A stretch of 27,780 nt of DNA from JAJZJT01 sp049964655 (GCA_049964655.1 JBMFXC010000031.1:1-27780); one strand, 5' to 3'; numbered from the stretch's first letter, positions 7,030 to 14,916 are shown. Notes: generated from the sequence alone by a model not told the origin. Numbers and translations are program-made.

Positions 7030-7737
7030 GTGGGGGCGACCGGCGTCCCGTCGGCGGACGCCCTCGACGGCCACCCGCTGGCTGCCGTCGTCTTCGATCT
7101 CGACGGGGTGCTCGTCGACTCGGAGCCGTTCTGGCGTCAGGCCGAGATCGAGGTGTTCGCCGAGGTGGGCGTGGTGCTCACCGAGGCGGACGCCCGCGAG
7201 ACGATGGGTCTCCGCATCGACGACGCCGTGCGCCATTGGTTCGAGCGTCGACCGTGGTCGGGACGCGACCCTGCCGAGGTCGAGCGGGCGGTCACGGCCC
7301 GTGTCGCCGAGCTCGTCGCTGCTGCGGGCGAGCCGATGCCCGGCGCCGTCGAGGCACTGCGGCGCTGTGCCGACCTCGGCCTCCTGGTGGCCGTGTGCTC
7401 GGGTTCCTACGCCGTCGTCATCGAGGCGGCTCTCGACCGCCTGGGCATCTCGGACCTGGTGGGCGTGTGGCACTCGGCAGAGTGGGAACCTCTGGGCAAG
7501 CCTCACCCCGGCGCCTACCTGACCACGGCGGCGAAGCTCGGCGTCGATCCCACCGTCTGTTTGGCGGTGGAGGACTCGTTCAACGGTGCCATCGCCGCCA
7601 AGGCGGCTCGGATGCGCGTCGTGGTCGTACCCGAGGGGGCGACGGCATCGTCGGCTCGGTGGGGCTTCTGCGATGCCAGGATCGACTCGCTGGAGGAGCT
7701 CGATCCCGCGCTCCTGCACCGGCTCGGGGCTCGCTGA
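7030..7737 (+). CDS. HAD-superfamily sugar phosphatase (YniC/HxpB-like)
   Basis: Subfamily IA haloacid-dehalogenase phosphatase of 235 aa. Motif I is FDLDGVLVDSEP with nucleophile Asp23 and Asp25; motif II is the SGS segment near VAVCSGSYAV; motif III is Lys157 in GKPHPGAYL; motif IV is VEDSFNGAIAAKAARM with Asp182. The helical cap between motifs I and II and the stretch METMGLRIDDAVRHW-type resemble E. coli YniC (hexitol / 2-deoxyglucose-6-phosphate phosphatase) more than beta-phosphoglucomutase, but the substrate cannot be fixed from sequence. GTG start 8 bp after sucD, so it is the last gene of the sucCD operon and is followed by a terminator-like hairpin. Confidence 0.85.
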   Translation: MGATGVPSADALDGHPLAAVVFDLDGVLVDSEPFWRQAEIEVFAEVGVVLTEADARETMGLRIDDAVRHWFERRPWSGRDPAEVERAVTARVAELVAAAGEPMPGAVEALRRCADLGLLVAVCSGSYAVVIEAALDRLGISDLVGVWHSAEWEPLGKPHPGAYLTTAAKLGVDPTVCLAVEDSFNGAIAAKAARMRVVVVPEGATASSARWGFCDARIDSLEELDPALLHRLGAR

Positions 7738-7765
7738 GGCCTGTCGCCCAGGGTCTCCCGGCAGT

Positions 7766-7807
7766 CGGGCCAGGTCGGCCCCGGGGCGACCGGCCCGGCC
7801 CGTTTTT
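7766..7807 (+). terminator. Rho-independent-like terminator after the sucCD-HAD operon
   Basis: CGGGCC (7766-7771) can pair with GGCCCG (7797-7802), and GGTCG (7773-7777) with CGACC (7787-7791), immediately followed by TTTTT (7803-7807). It lies 28 bp past the HAD stop. The stem is interrupted and alternative pairings exist, but the T-run position is right. Confidence 0.6.
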
Positions 7808-8134
7808 GGGTCGTCGCGCTTGGGTTGGCTGGTGTTCGTGCCGATACCACTGACGAGGGGCAGCACGGGGCAGGGGGGACCGAACGGCGTCGGCCCGGAC
7901 CGGTGGCAGGCCGGTCGGGCCGCGTCGTACGGGCGGCCGTCCCTCGGCCCTGGTCCGGCAGGGGCCGGGGCTGCCCCGGGGGCCGGCGGGCCTTGCGGTC
8001 CGACAGGGCGTGCCCGGCGTGCCCTCCCCGGACGGCGCCGCCATGCGGAGGTCCTCCGTGAAGCAATGAATGGGCCGACGCGGAGGTTCGAGATGCGTCA
8101 ACGCGCTGCGGGGGAAGGGGTGGTTCGGCACTGC
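7808..8134. other. Noncoding region before purN
   Basis: About 330 bp between the terminator and the purN promoter with no credible gene on either strand: frames here are long only because of GC content, and encode Arg/Pro/Gly-rich low-complexity sequence. It contains the near-perfect inverted repeat CGGAGG-T-CCTCCG at 8046-8058 and a second GACGC/GCGTC pair around 8075-8099. I checked by eye for tRNA, SRP RNA, tmRNA and RNase P signatures and found none. A small RNA cannot be excluded. Confidence 0.5.
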
Positions 8135-8140
8135 TAGCCT
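8135..8140 (+). promoter_or_regulatory. -10 element for leaderless purN
   Basis: TAGCCT ends 6 nt before the purN GTG, with no Shine-Dalgarno in between and no recognisable -35. The spacing places the transcription start at or within a few bases of the start codon. Confidence 0.55.
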
Positions 8141-8146
8141 GCGCCC

Positions 8147-8803
8147 GTGCCCGACGGCCTCCCGTGCTCCGCCGACACCGCCATCGGGGTCCTGGCGTCG
8201 GGGAGCGGCACCATCCTCGAGGCGATCCTGGCCGACGGCATCCCGGTGACCGTGGTGGTCGCCGACCGCCCGTGCCGGGCGCTCGAGGTGGCCCGGGGAG
8301 GTGGCGTGCCCGCCGTGCTGGTCGACCGCGGGGGCTTCGGAGGGTTCGGCCCGGCTTTCGAACGTGACGCCTTCACCGAGGCGGTGACCGCAGAGCTGGT
8401 CGGTCGAGGCGTGGACGTCGTCGTGATGGCCGGGTTCGGCACGGTGCTGGGCCGGGCCGTCCACGAAGCGTTCCCGGACCGGGTCCTCAACACCCACCCG
8501 GCCCTCCTGCCTGCCTTTCCCGGTTGGCATGCGGTCGAGGACGCGCTGGCGGCGGGGGTCACCGAGACAGGAACCACGGTCCACCTCGCCACGCTCGAGA
8601 TGGACGCCGGTCCGGTACTGGCCCAAGAGGCCGTCCCGATCCTCGACGGCGACACCGTCGCATCCCTCCACGAGCGGATCAAGACCGTCGAGCGACGGCT
8701 GTACCCGGAGACCATCCGGCGGTTCGTCGCCGGGTTGGCGCGCTACCCACTGGAGGCAGGAAGATCAGGGGGCGAGCGAGAGCAACGAGAGGTGGAGCGA
8801 TGA
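8147..8803 (+). CDS. purN: Phosphoribosylglycinamide formyltransferase (GART)
   Basis: Uses 10-formyl-tetrahydrofolate to formylate GAR in step three of purine synthesis. Protein of 218 aa. The phosphate loop is VLASGSGTILEAI (15-27), where GSGTIL replaces the usual GSGSNL. The catalytic residues are Asn115 and His117 in LNTHPALLPAFPG, and Asp153 in LEMDAGPVLAQEAVPI. VVMAGFGTVLG is the conserved core strand. The last 20 residues are charged and poorly conserved. GTG start directly after a -10-like box; the stop overlaps the purH start (ATGA), so the two purine genes are translationally coupled. Confidence 0.94.
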   Translation: MPDGLPCSADTAIGVLASGSGTILEAILADGIPVTVVVADRPCRALEVARGGGVPAVLVDRGGFGGFGPAFERDAFTEAVTAELVGRGVDVVVMAGFGTVLGRAVHEAFPDRVLNTHPALLPAFPGWHAVEDALAAGVTETGTTVHLATLEMDAGPVLAQEAVPILDGDTVASLHERIKTVERRLYPETIRRFVAGLARYPLEAGRSGGEREQREVER

Positions 8804-10341
8804 GGGCGCTGGTGTCGGTGTACGACAAGCGGGGGATCGAGGACCTCGCCCGCGGCCTGGTCGAGCTGGGTTGGGAGCTCGTGTCCTCCGGCGGCACGTC
8901 GGCGGCTCTGGCCGCCGCCGGCGTTCCCCACCTCGAGGTCTCCGAGCTGACGGGGGCGCCCGAGATGCTCGGTGGCCGGGTCAAGACCCTCCACCCGATG
9001 GTCCACGGGGGCATCTTGGCCGACCGGTCGAAGCCCGACCACCTCGCCGACCTCGAGGCACAGGGCATCGGTCCGATCGACCTGGTGGTGTGCAACCTCT
9101 ACCCGTTCTCGTCGGACCCGTCCGTCGAGCTGATCGACGTGGGCGGGCCCACCATGGTGCGAGCCGCCGCGAAGAACCACGCTCACGTCGGCGTGGTCGT
9201 CTCACCGGATGCCTACGACGACGTGCTGGGTGAGCTGCGCGCCGAGGGAAGGTTGTCGGATGCCACCCGTCGACGGCTTGCCCGGGAGGCGTTCGCCCAC
9301 ACAGCCGCGTACGACGCCGCCATCGTGTCGTGGTTCGACGCTGTCGACGCGGCAGGTCCCGAGGCAGACCCCGAGGCGGCCGTGCTGCCGCCGACGATCC
9401 ACCTCACCCTCGAACGGGCCGGCTCGCTCCGCTACGGCGAGAACCCTCACCAGCACGGTGCCCGTTACCGGGTGGTCGGGCAGACGTCGTGGTGGGACGG
9501 CGCTGTCCAGCACGCCGGCAAGGAGCTCTCCTACCTCAACCTCTTCGACACCGACGCGGCCTGGCGCCTGGTCCACGAGCTCGCCGACCTCCACCGTGGT
9601 GAGGCCGTCGCCATCATCAAACACGCCAATCCGTGTGGTGCGGCGCTCGACGCCGGGCTCGCCGACGCCTACCGGCGGGCGCTCGAGTGCGACCCGACGT
9701 CTGCGTTCGGTGGCATCGTGGCCGTCCACGGGCGGGTCACCGACGAGATCGCCGAGGTGATCGCCGACGGGCCCCAGGCCGACGTGATCGTCGCCTCGGG
9801 GTACGACGAGACGGCGCTTGCCAGGCTGTCGGCCAAGCGCAAGGCCACCCGGCTGCTCTCCGCCCCGGCCCCCGAGCCCCTCGGCCGTCAGGTCCGCTCC
9901 TTGGGCGGCAGCGTCCTCGTCCAAGATGCCGATCGCTTCCTCGTACCTCGGTCGCAGTGGGAGGTGGTCACCACCCGCGTCCCAACCGAGGAGGAGTGGC
10001 GCGACCTCGAGCTTGCCTGGACCTTGTGCGCCCGGACCACGTCGAACGCCATCGTGGTGGCCACCGACGGCCAAGGCGTCGGGGTGGGTGCCGGACAGCA
10101 GTCGCGGGTGGTCGCTGCCGAGCTCGCCGTCACCAAGGCCGGCAGCCGGGCGCGCGGTGGGGCGGCGGCGAGCGACGCCTTCTTCCCTTTCCCTGACGGG
10201 CTCGAGGTGCTTGCCCGGGCCGGCGTCGCCGCCGTCGTGCAGCCTGGTGGCTCGATCCGTGACGCCGAGGTGGTGGCGGCCGCCGATGCCGCTGGGATCG
10301 CCATGGTGACCGCCCGGGGCGAGCGGCACTTCCGGCATTGA
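8800..10341 (+). CDS. purH: Bifunctional AICAR transformylase / IMP cyclohydrolase
   Basis: Catalyses the last two steps of IMP synthesis: formylation of AICAR with 10-formyl-THF, then ring closure. Protein of 513 aa, full length. The N-terminal MGS-like IMPCH domain (about 1-190) has SSGGTSAAL, GGRVKTLHPMVHGGILADR with Lys62, and DLVVCNLYPF. The C-terminal transformylase domain starts near SLRYGENPHQ and has the catalytic pair Lys274-His275 in IIKHANPCG, then ASDAFFPFPDG and VQPGGSIRD, ending in the typical RHFRH. Start ATG chosen at the purN overlap, after GGTGGAG. Downstream folD, 61 bp away, makes and recycles its cofactor. Confidence 0.97.
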   Translation: MRALVSVYDKRGIEDLARGLVELGWELVSSGGTSAALAAAGVPHLEVSELTGAPEMLGGRVKTLHPMVHGGILADRSKPDHLADLEAQGIGPIDLVVCNLYPFSSDPSVELIDVGGPTMVRAAAKNHAHVGVVVSPDAYDDVLGELRAEGRLSDATRRRLAREAFAHTAAYDAAIVSWFDAVDAAGPEADPEAAVLPPTIHLTLERAGSLRYGENPHQHGARYRVVGQTSWWDGAVQHAGKELSYLNLFDTDAAWRLVHELADLHRGEAVAIIKHANPCGAALDAGLADAYRRALECDPTSAFGGIVAVHGRVTDEIAEVIADGPQADVIVASGYDETALARLSAKRKATRLLSAPAPEPLGRQVRSLGGSVLVQDADRFLVPRSQWEVVTTRVPTEEEWRDLELAWTLCARTTSNAIVVATDGQGVGVGAGQQSRVVAAELAVTKAGSRARGGAAASDAFFPFPDGLEVLARAGVAAVVQPGGSIRDAEVVAAADAAGIAMVTARGERHFRH

Positions 10342-10402
10342 CGCCGTTCGGGCACGACACCACGGCGGCAGGGACCGCAGCGGACACGGAAGGACGACAG
10401 CG

Positions 10403-11257
10403 ATGACTGCCACACTGCTCGACGGCGAGGCCTTGGCGGCTCGGGTGCGCGCCGAGGTGACCGACCGGGTGGCGCGGTTGCGCGACGCCGGCGTCGAGGT
10501 CGGGCTGGGCACCATCCTGGTGGGCGACGACGCACCGAGCGCCCGCTACGTGGCCATGAAGCACGCCGACTGTGCCGAGGTCGGCATCCGCTCGGTCCAC
10601 GAGCACCTGCCGGTGGACGTCTCCCAGGGAGAGCTCGAGGCCACCGTGGCCCGCTTCAACGCCGACCCTGCCGTGCACGCCTACCTCGTCCAGCTCCCGC
10701 TCCCGGCTGGCCTCGACGAGGAGCGAGTGCTGCTCGCCGTCGACCCGGCCAAAGACGTCGACGGCCTCCACCCGGTCAACCTCGGCCGGTTGGTGATGGG
10801 CAGCCCCGGCACGCTGCCCTGCACGCCGGCGGGGATCATCGAGCTGCTCCACGCCTACGACGTCCCGGTCGAAGGGCGCCACGTGGTCGTCATCGGGCGC
10901 GGGCTGACCATCGGTCGGCCGCTGGCCCTGCTCCTCGCCCTCAAACGTCCGGGTTGCAACGCCGCCGTCACCGTCGTGCACACGGGGGTGGCCGACCTGG
11001 CCGGGCTCGTCCGCCAAGCCGACGTGGTCGTGGCCGCGGCCGGCCGGGCGGGCCTTGTCACCCCGGAGATGGTGAAGCCCGGAGCCGCCGTGGTCGGGGC
11101 GGGGACGTCGTGGGAGGGCCGACGTCTCCTCTCCGACGTGGACGACGCGGTGGCCGACGTGGCCGGGTGGATCACCCCCCGCATCGGCGGGGTCGGTCCG
11201 ATGACCCGGGCCATGCTCCTGCGCAACGCGGTGCAGGCAGCCGAACGGGCGCGGTGA
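10403..11257 (+). CDS. folD: Methylene-THF dehydrogenase / methenyl-THF cyclohydrolase
   Basis: Bifunctional 284-aa enzyme converting 5,10-methylene-THF to 10-formyl-THF, the donor for PurN and PurH just upstream. The active-site helix has Tyr49 and Lys53 in SARYVAMKHADC. Gln97 lies in YLVQLPLP, and the folate-binding loop is DPAKDVDGLHPVNLG (114-128). The nucleotide site reads VVVIGRGLTIGRPLALLL, where many FolD proteins have GRSxxVGKP; Gly-Leu-Thr here is a modest departure. The C-terminus ITPRIGGVGPMTRAMLL is canonical. ATG start with GGAAGGAC upstream. Confidence 0.96.
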   Translation: MTATLLDGEALAARVRAEVTDRVARLRDAGVEVGLGTILVGDDAPSARYVAMKHADCAEVGIRSVHEHLPVDVSQGELEATVARFNADPAVHAYLVQLPLPAGLDEERVLLAVDPAKDVDGLHPVNLGRLVMGSPGTLPCTPAGIIELLHAYDVPVEGRHVVVIGRGLTIGRPLALLLALKRPGCNAAVTVVHTGVADLAGLVRQADVVVAAAGRAGLVTPEMVKPGAAVVGAGTSWEGRRLLSDVDDAVADVAGWITPRIGGVGPMTRAMLLRNAVQAAERAR

Positions 11258-11375
11258 CCGACTGCGGGCTCTCGTCGTCGAACGCGTGCCGGTGATGGCC
11301 GCTGTCGGGGCGACCTGGGTCCAGCCCCGACCGCACTAACGTCTGGCTGGCACGACGGTCGGGTCACCGGTCGGG

Positions 11376-11404
11376 TCCGGCCTCCGGTCCGGCCTCCGGA
11401 CCGG
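11376..11404 (+). repeat. 12-bp tandem repeat forming a strong hairpin before the cupin gene
   Basis: TCCGGCCTCCGG occurs twice in tandem (11376-11387 and 11388-11399). Within it CCGGTCCGG (11384-11392) and CCGGACCGG (11396-11404) are perfect inverted repeats around a three-base loop. It lies in the 220-bp gap after folD and 73 bp before the cupin start. No T-run follows, so it could be a folD 3' end or a cupin leader structure; TAACGT at 11337-11342 would be a weak -10 placing it in the leader. Confidence 0.6.
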
Positions 11405-11477
11405 CCGACACGACGACCGGCCAGCAAGCCGGGTGCCGACCCGGGCACCGGCTGCACGAGCACGAGGAGCGAGGTCG

Positions 11478-11849
11478 ATGGCGACGACGGACGGGACGGC
11501 AGGCCTCGAGACCGACGAGCGACCCTGGGGCCGCTATACGGTGCTGTCCGACCAGGACTCCCACAAGGTCAAGCGGATCGAGGTGCTCCCGGGCAAGCGG
11601 CTGAGCTACCAGCGGCACGCCCGGCGATCCGAGCACTGGTTCGTCGTCTCGGGCGAGGGGGTGGTCGTGCTCGACGGCACCGAGCGCACGGTCGGGCCGG
11701 GTGCCGCGGTCGACATCCCGGCCGGCACGGCCCATCGCATCGAGAACCGCGGTGCCCACGACCTCGTCTTCGTCGAGGTGCAGCACGGAGCGTACTTCGG
11801 CGAGGACGACATCGTCCGCCTCGAGGACGACTACGGCCGGGTCGACTGA
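11478..11849 (+). CDS. Stand-alone cupin phosphomannose isomerase (type II PMI domain)
   Basis: Protein of 123 aa corresponding to the C-terminal cupin of ManC/AlgA-type bifunctional enzymes, here without the nucleotidyltransferase part. ERPWGRY opens the domain; SYQRHARRSEHWFVVSGEG (43-61) supplies metal-binding His47, Glu52 and His53; DIPAGTAHRIEN supplies His86; the end EVQHGAYFGEDDIVRLEDDYG is diagnostic of the PMI branch. Expected role: fructose-6-P to mannose-6-P interconversion for GDP-mannose and glycan synthesis. The ATG at 11478 has GAGGAGCGAGG upstream and is preferred over an earlier in-frame ATG at 11433. Neighbours do not add pathway evidence. Confidence 0.88.
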   Translation: MATTDGTAGLETDERPWGRYTVLSDQDSHKVKRIEVLPGKRLSYQRHARRSEHWFVVSGEGVVVLDGTERTVGPGAAVDIPAGTAHRIENRGAHDLVFVEVQHGAYFGEDDIVRLEDDYGRVD

Positions 11850-11900
11850 ACGGTCGCAACCGACCGTCTGACCGGGGACAGCGGTCGCCTGCGCTCGACC

Positions 11901-11923
11901 CGAGCGCTGGCGCAGCGCGCTCG
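11901..11923 (+). promoter_or_regulatory. Inverted repeat at the metF promoter
   Basis: CGAGCGC (11901-11907) and GCGCTCG (11917-11923) form a 7-bp inverted repeat with a 9-base loop, ending one base before the metF -10 box. It may be the cupin transcript's 3' hairpin or an operator occupying the -35 region. Confidence 0.35.
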
Positions 11924-11924
11924 G

Positions 11925-11930
11925 TAGGCT
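11925..11930 (+). promoter_or_regulatory. -10 element for leaderless metF
   Basis: TAGGCT ends 9 nt before the metF ATG. No Shine-Dalgarno is present in that gap. Confidence 0.55.
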
Positions 11931-11939
11931 GGCCGACCC

Positions 11940-12800
11940 ATGACGCGCATCACCGACCTGCTGGCCAAGGGTCCGACGTACTCCTTCGAGTTCTTCCCGC
12001 CGAAGACCGACGCCGAGCAGGCGCGCCTGGTGGCCACCATGCGCGACCTCGAGCCGCTGGCGCCGTCGTTCGTCTCCGTCACCTACCGGGGCGGGGCGGC
12101 GTCGCGCCAGCGCACCTTCGACCTGGTCACCGGGTTGCTCAAGACCACGACGCTCACACCTATGGCCCACTTGGTCTGCGCTGCCCACACCCGTCTCGAG
12201 CTGGCCGACATCCTGGTCGACTACCGCAAGGCCGGCGTCGAGAACCTCATGGCCTTGGGCGGCGACCCGCCGGTCGATCCGGCCGCGGGCGTCGGCGAGC
12301 TCCGTCATGCCATCGAGCTGGTCGAACTGGCGCGCGCCATCGGGGGCTTCTCCATCGGCGTGGCTGCGCAGCCGGCGGGGCACCCCGACTCCCCGGACCT
12401 GACCAGCGATCGTGACCACCTGGCCGCCAAGCTGCGGCTGGCCGACTTCGCCGTGACCCAGTTCTTCTTCGAAGCGGGGGAGTACTGGAGGCTGGTCGCC
12501 GACTTGGCCGAACGCGACGTCGTGGCGCCAGTGCTCCCGGGGATCATGCCGGTGACCAGCATCGCCTCCATCTCACGCATGGGCGCCATGGGGGCGGCCG
12601 TGCCGACGTGGATGGTCGAACGGCTCGAGGCCGCCTTTCAGACCGGGGGGGCCGAAGCCGTCCGTCACCTAGGCGTGGTCCTGGCCATCGTCCTGTGCCG
12701 AGAGCTCCTCGAGGGCGGCGCGCCGGGGCTGCACTTCTATACGCTCAACCGGTCGAGCGCCACCAGGGAGATCTACGCGGCCCTCGGGTTAGGGGCCTGA
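11940..12800 (+). CDS. metF: Methylenetetrahydrofolate reductase
   Basis: FAD-dependent reduction of 5,10-methylene-THF to 5-methyl-THF, the methyl donor for methionine synthesis. TIM barrel of 286 aa without the eukaryotic regulatory domain. The N-terminal strand YSFEFFPPKT carries catalytic Glu17; VSVTYRGGAASRQRT is the second signature (usually SVTYGAGGS); NLMALGGDPP is the flavin loop; VTQFFFEAGEYWRL and LPGIMPVTSIASI follow; the end GLHFYTLNRSSATREIY is canonical. It draws on the same methylene-THF pool as FolD. ATG is the first residue of the conserved domain and sits right behind a -10-like box. Confidence 0.96.
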   Translation: MTRITDLLAKGPTYSFEFFPPKTDAEQARLVATMRDLEPLAPSFVSVTYRGGAASRQRTFDLVTGLLKTTTLTPMAHLVCAAHTRLELADILVDYRKAGVENLMALGGDPPVDPAAGVGELRHAIELVELARAIGGFSIGVAAQPAGHPDSPDLTSDRDHLAAKLRLADFAVTQFFFEAGEYWRLVADLAERDVVAPVLPGIMPVTSIASISRMGAMGAAVPTWMVERLEAAFQTGGAEAVRHLGVVLAIVLCRELLEGGAPGLHFYTLNRSSATREIYAALGLGA

Positions 12801-12859
12801 CCAGGTCCTCGACCACCCCGGCGGTGCCTGCCGGTTCGCCTGTCCACAGGACAGCCGAG

Positions 12860-12865
12860 TAGCCT
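12860..12865 (+). promoter_or_regulatory. -10 element for leaderless mdh
   Basis: TAGCCT ends 7 nt before the mdh ATG at 12873 in a 72-bp gap after metF, with no Shine-Dalgarno between box and start. Confidence 0.55.
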
Positions 12866-12872
12866 CGCATGC

Positions 12873-13877
12873 ATGGCTGCTAACTCCTCCACCAAGCCCC
12901 CCGTCCACGTCACCGTGACCGGAGCGGCCGGCCAGATCGGGTACTCGCTCCTGTTTCGGATCGCCTCCGGCCACCTCCTCGGACCCGACCAGCCCGTCGT
13001 CCTCCGCCTCCTCGAGATCGAGCCGGCGATGAAGGCGCTCGAAGGCGTGGTGATGGAGCTCGACGACTGCGCGTTCCCGCTCCTTGCCGACATCGTCGCC
13101 ACCTCCGACCTGAAGACCGGGTTCGACGGGACGTCCTGGGCCCTCCTGGTGGGATCGGTGCCGCGCAAGGCGGGCATGGAGCGGGGCGACCTGCTCTCGA
13201 TCAACGGCGGGATCTTCGGCCCCCAGGGCAAGGCGATCGCCGCCAACGCCGCCTCCGACGTCCGGGTGCTGGTGGTGGGGAACCCCTGCAACACCAACTG
13301 CCTGATCGCCCGGGCCAACGCTCCCGAGGTGCCGGCAGACCGCTTCTTCTCCATGACCAGGCTCGACGAGAACCGGGCGAAGACCCAGCTGGCCAAGCGG
13401 GCCGGCGTCCCGGTGGCGGACGTCACCAACCTGGCCATCTGGGGCAACCACTCCTCGACGCAGTTCCCCGACTTCGCCCACGCCCGCATCAGCGGACGAC
13501 CGGCACCCGAGGTGATCGCCGACGAGGCGTGGTTGCAGGGCGAGTTCCTCACCACGGTGCAGAAGCGTGGTGCCGCCATCATCGACGCCCGAGGCGCCTC
13601 GTCGGCCGCGTCGGCCGCCAACGCGGCCATCGACTCGGTGGTGAGCATCCGCACGCCGACGGAGGGGGACGACTGGACGTCCCTGGCCGTGGTGTCACGC
13701 GGCGAGTACGGGGTCCCCGAGGGCCTGCAGTTCGGCTTCCCCGTCCGGGTGGCAGCCGACGGTTCGTGGTCGGTGGTCGAGGGCCTCGAGCACGACGCCT
13801 TCGCCGCCGAGCGGGTGCGCCTGACCGTCGAGGAGCTGGAGGGGGAGCGGTCCGAGGTGGCCTCGCTGCTGCCCTGA
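12873..13877 (+). CDS. mdh: NAD-dependent malate dehydrogenase (group 2)
   Basis: Oxidises malate to oxaloacetate in the TCA cycle. Protein of 334 aa. The NAD-binding loop is TGAAGQIGYSL (16-26). Substrate arginines lie in GSVPRKAGMERGDLL and in MTRLDENRAKTQLAKRAG. Catalytic His193 lies in IWGNHSSTQFPD. The interrupted ELDDCAFPLL and the GNPCNTN signature place it with cytosolic/bacterial group 2 MDH of about 330 aa rather than lactate-dehydrogenase-like MDH. Followed by a strong terminator. Confidence 0.97.
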   Translation: MAANSSTKPPVHVTVTGAAGQIGYSLLFRIASGHLLGPDQPVVLRLLEIEPAMKALEGVVMELDDCAFPLLADIVATSDLKTGFDGTSWALLVGSVPRKAGMERGDLLSINGGIFGPQGKAIAANAASDVRVLVVGNPCNTNCLIARANAPEVPADRFFSMTRLDENRAKTQLAKRAGVPVADVTNLAIWGNHSSTQFPDFAHARISGRPAPEVIADEAWLQGEFLTTVQKRGAAIIDARGASSAASAANAAIDSVVSIRTPTEGDDWTSLAVVSRGEYGVPEGLQFGFPVRVAADGSWSVVEGLEHDAFAAERVRLTVEELEGERSEVASLLP

Positions 13878-13929
13878 GCGGGACGCGCTCCGATGCCCGA
13901 AAGGACGTGACCACGACGGCGCCCGTGAT

Positions 13930-13978
13930 GGCGCCCCACGACAGCCTGCGGTGCCGTCGTGGGGCGCCGGCACGTTTT
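13930..13978 (+). terminator. Strong hairpin terminator after mdh
   Basis: A perfect 13-bp stem: GGCGCCCCACGAC (13930-13942) with GTCGTGGGGCGCC (13956-13968) around a 13-base loop, followed after six bases by TTTT (13975-13978). It lies 52 bp past mdh, between mdh and the convergent minus-strand genes. Confidence 0.75.
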
Positions 13979-14043
13979 GCTGACCACCTGACCACCTGAC
14001 TGACCTGCCGACCGAAGCCGCCACCGCGGTGGCCGGCAGGCGC

Positions 14044-14256
14044 TCAGGCAGAAACGGACGTCTCGAACCCGAGGCTGTGGAGGAAGGCGATCTTCTTCGT
14101 GAGCGCCTGCTGCCAGGCCGCCACGTCGACCTCCCACCTGGCTCGGTCGCCGTCCTCGCAATCGTGCTCCAGCGCGTCGAACGCAGCGTCCTCGGCGTCG
14201 AGGAGCTCGCGGTAGCGCGTGAGCACGTGGTCGTCACAGACTCCGGTCAGGTCCAC
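14044..14256 (-). CDS. Small acidic hypothetical protein (70 aa)
   Basis: I do not recognise a family. The protein is 70 aa, rich in Asp/Glu and predicted mostly helical: LTRYRELLDAEDAAFDALEH then CEDGDRARWEVDVAAWQQAL and a C-terminal KKIAFLHSLGFETSVSA. Two Cys residues (7 and 33) are not in a metal motif. The GTG at 14256 is chosen because GAAAGGGG lies 7-10 nt upstream; further upstream the frame turns into Arg/Pro-rich sequence antisense-like to its neighbours. TAAGGT (14296-14291) is a possible -10. It stands alone between the mdh terminator and the VOC gene. Helix-like composition, a plausible ribosome site and codon-position bias make it likely real. Confidence 0.6.
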   Translation of the reverse strand: MDLTGVCDDHVLTRYRELLDAEDAAFDALEHDCEDGDRARWEVDVAAWQQALTKKIAFLHSLGFETSVSA

Positions 14257-14327
14257 GTAGGTCCCCTTTCGTGTCGGTGCTCCGGCGCCGACCTTACTGG
14301 CTCGCGTCGGCGCCTGCGCTCCGGCCG

Positions 14328-14362
14328 GGGCACTGCTCGCTCGTTGGGCACTGCTCGCTCGT
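14328..14362. repeat. 18-bp tandem repeat, two copies
   Basis: GGGCACTGCTCGCTCGT occurs at 14328-14344 and 14346-14362, separated by one T. It lies in the 128-bp gap between the small hypothetical gene and the VOC gene; no function is evident. Confidence 0.7.
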
Positions 14363-14384
14363 CGGCCACCGCCGGGCTCGGGCG

Positions 14385-14786
14385 TCACAGGGAGCGGGTG
14401 TCCCGACGGAGCGGGTGGTCCTCGGGCACTTCGACCAGGTGGACCCGGATGCCGTCGGGGTCCTCCACCCAGGCCTCGACGAGCCCCCAAGGCTCGCGCA
14501 CCGGCGGGCGGGCGATCGCCACCCCCCGGCTCTCGAGCTCGGCGACGGCGGCGGGCGCGTCGCGCACCTGGAGCCACAGGGCAACCGCCCCCTGGGGCCG
14601 GGCACCGTCGTCTCCCCGTCCCCCGACGACTTCGAGCAGCCCGCCGCCGGCGAAGAAGACGGTGCCCCGGAAGCGCCCCGAGCCGAACTCGCGGGCGACG
14701 GCAAGGCCGAGGCCGTCGCGGTAGAAGGCGGTCGAGCGTTCGAGGTCGCGGGGGTGGACGATGGTGCGACTGCTCAAGACCTCCAT
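14385..14786 (-). CDS. VOC (glyoxalase/bleomycin-resistance fold) protein
   Basis: Small metalloenzyme-fold protein of 133 aa. It has two beta-alpha-beta-beta-beta repeats: the first from EVLSSRTIVHPRDLERSTAFYRDGLGLAVA (about 2-31) to GTVFFAGGGLLEVVGG, the second from ALWLQVRDAPAAVAELESRG to EPWGLVEAWVEDPDGIRVHLVEVP. His11, Glu in LLEVVG and the C-terminal HLVEVP Glu/His are candidate metal ligands. Reaction unknown: the fold includes glyoxalases, dioxygenases and resistance proteins. The ATG at 14786 starts exactly at the domain; no good Shine-Dalgarno is seen. It lies 130 bp downstream of the sdh-SCP2 operon in the same direction. Confidence 0.8.
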   Translation of the reverse strand: MEVLSSRTIVHPRDLERSTAFYRDGLGLAVAREFGSGRFRGTVFFAGGGLLEVVGGRGDDGARPQGAVALWLQVRDAPAAVAELESRGVAIARPPVREPWGLVEAWVEDPDGIRVHLVEVPEDHPLRRDTRSL

Positions 14787-14916
14787 GTCGGCAGCGTGCC
14801 ACGTCCCACCGCGTACCGTCACGCGGAAGCCGAGCGCCCTTCCCGGGGCCAGCTCCGGGCGGTGTGCGGGCAACCCTGGAGCGGGTCTGCCCCGCACCGC
14901 CGGGGAGCGGTGGCTC

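Noticed and set aside
8075..8099. tRNA-like T-loop (GGTTCGAGATGC)
   Set aside because: The flanking bases do not form a T-stem, and no acceptor or anticodon arm can be drawn.
9202..10515. A 437-codon minus-strand frame antisense to purH
   Set aside because: Shadow frame with no family resemblance; purH is complete on the plus strand.
14257..14802. Longer version (252 codons) of the 70-aa hypothetical gene
   Set aside because: The extra N-terminal part is Arg/Pro/Ala-rich and overlaps the VOC gene in another frame; a Shine-Dalgarno marks the short start.
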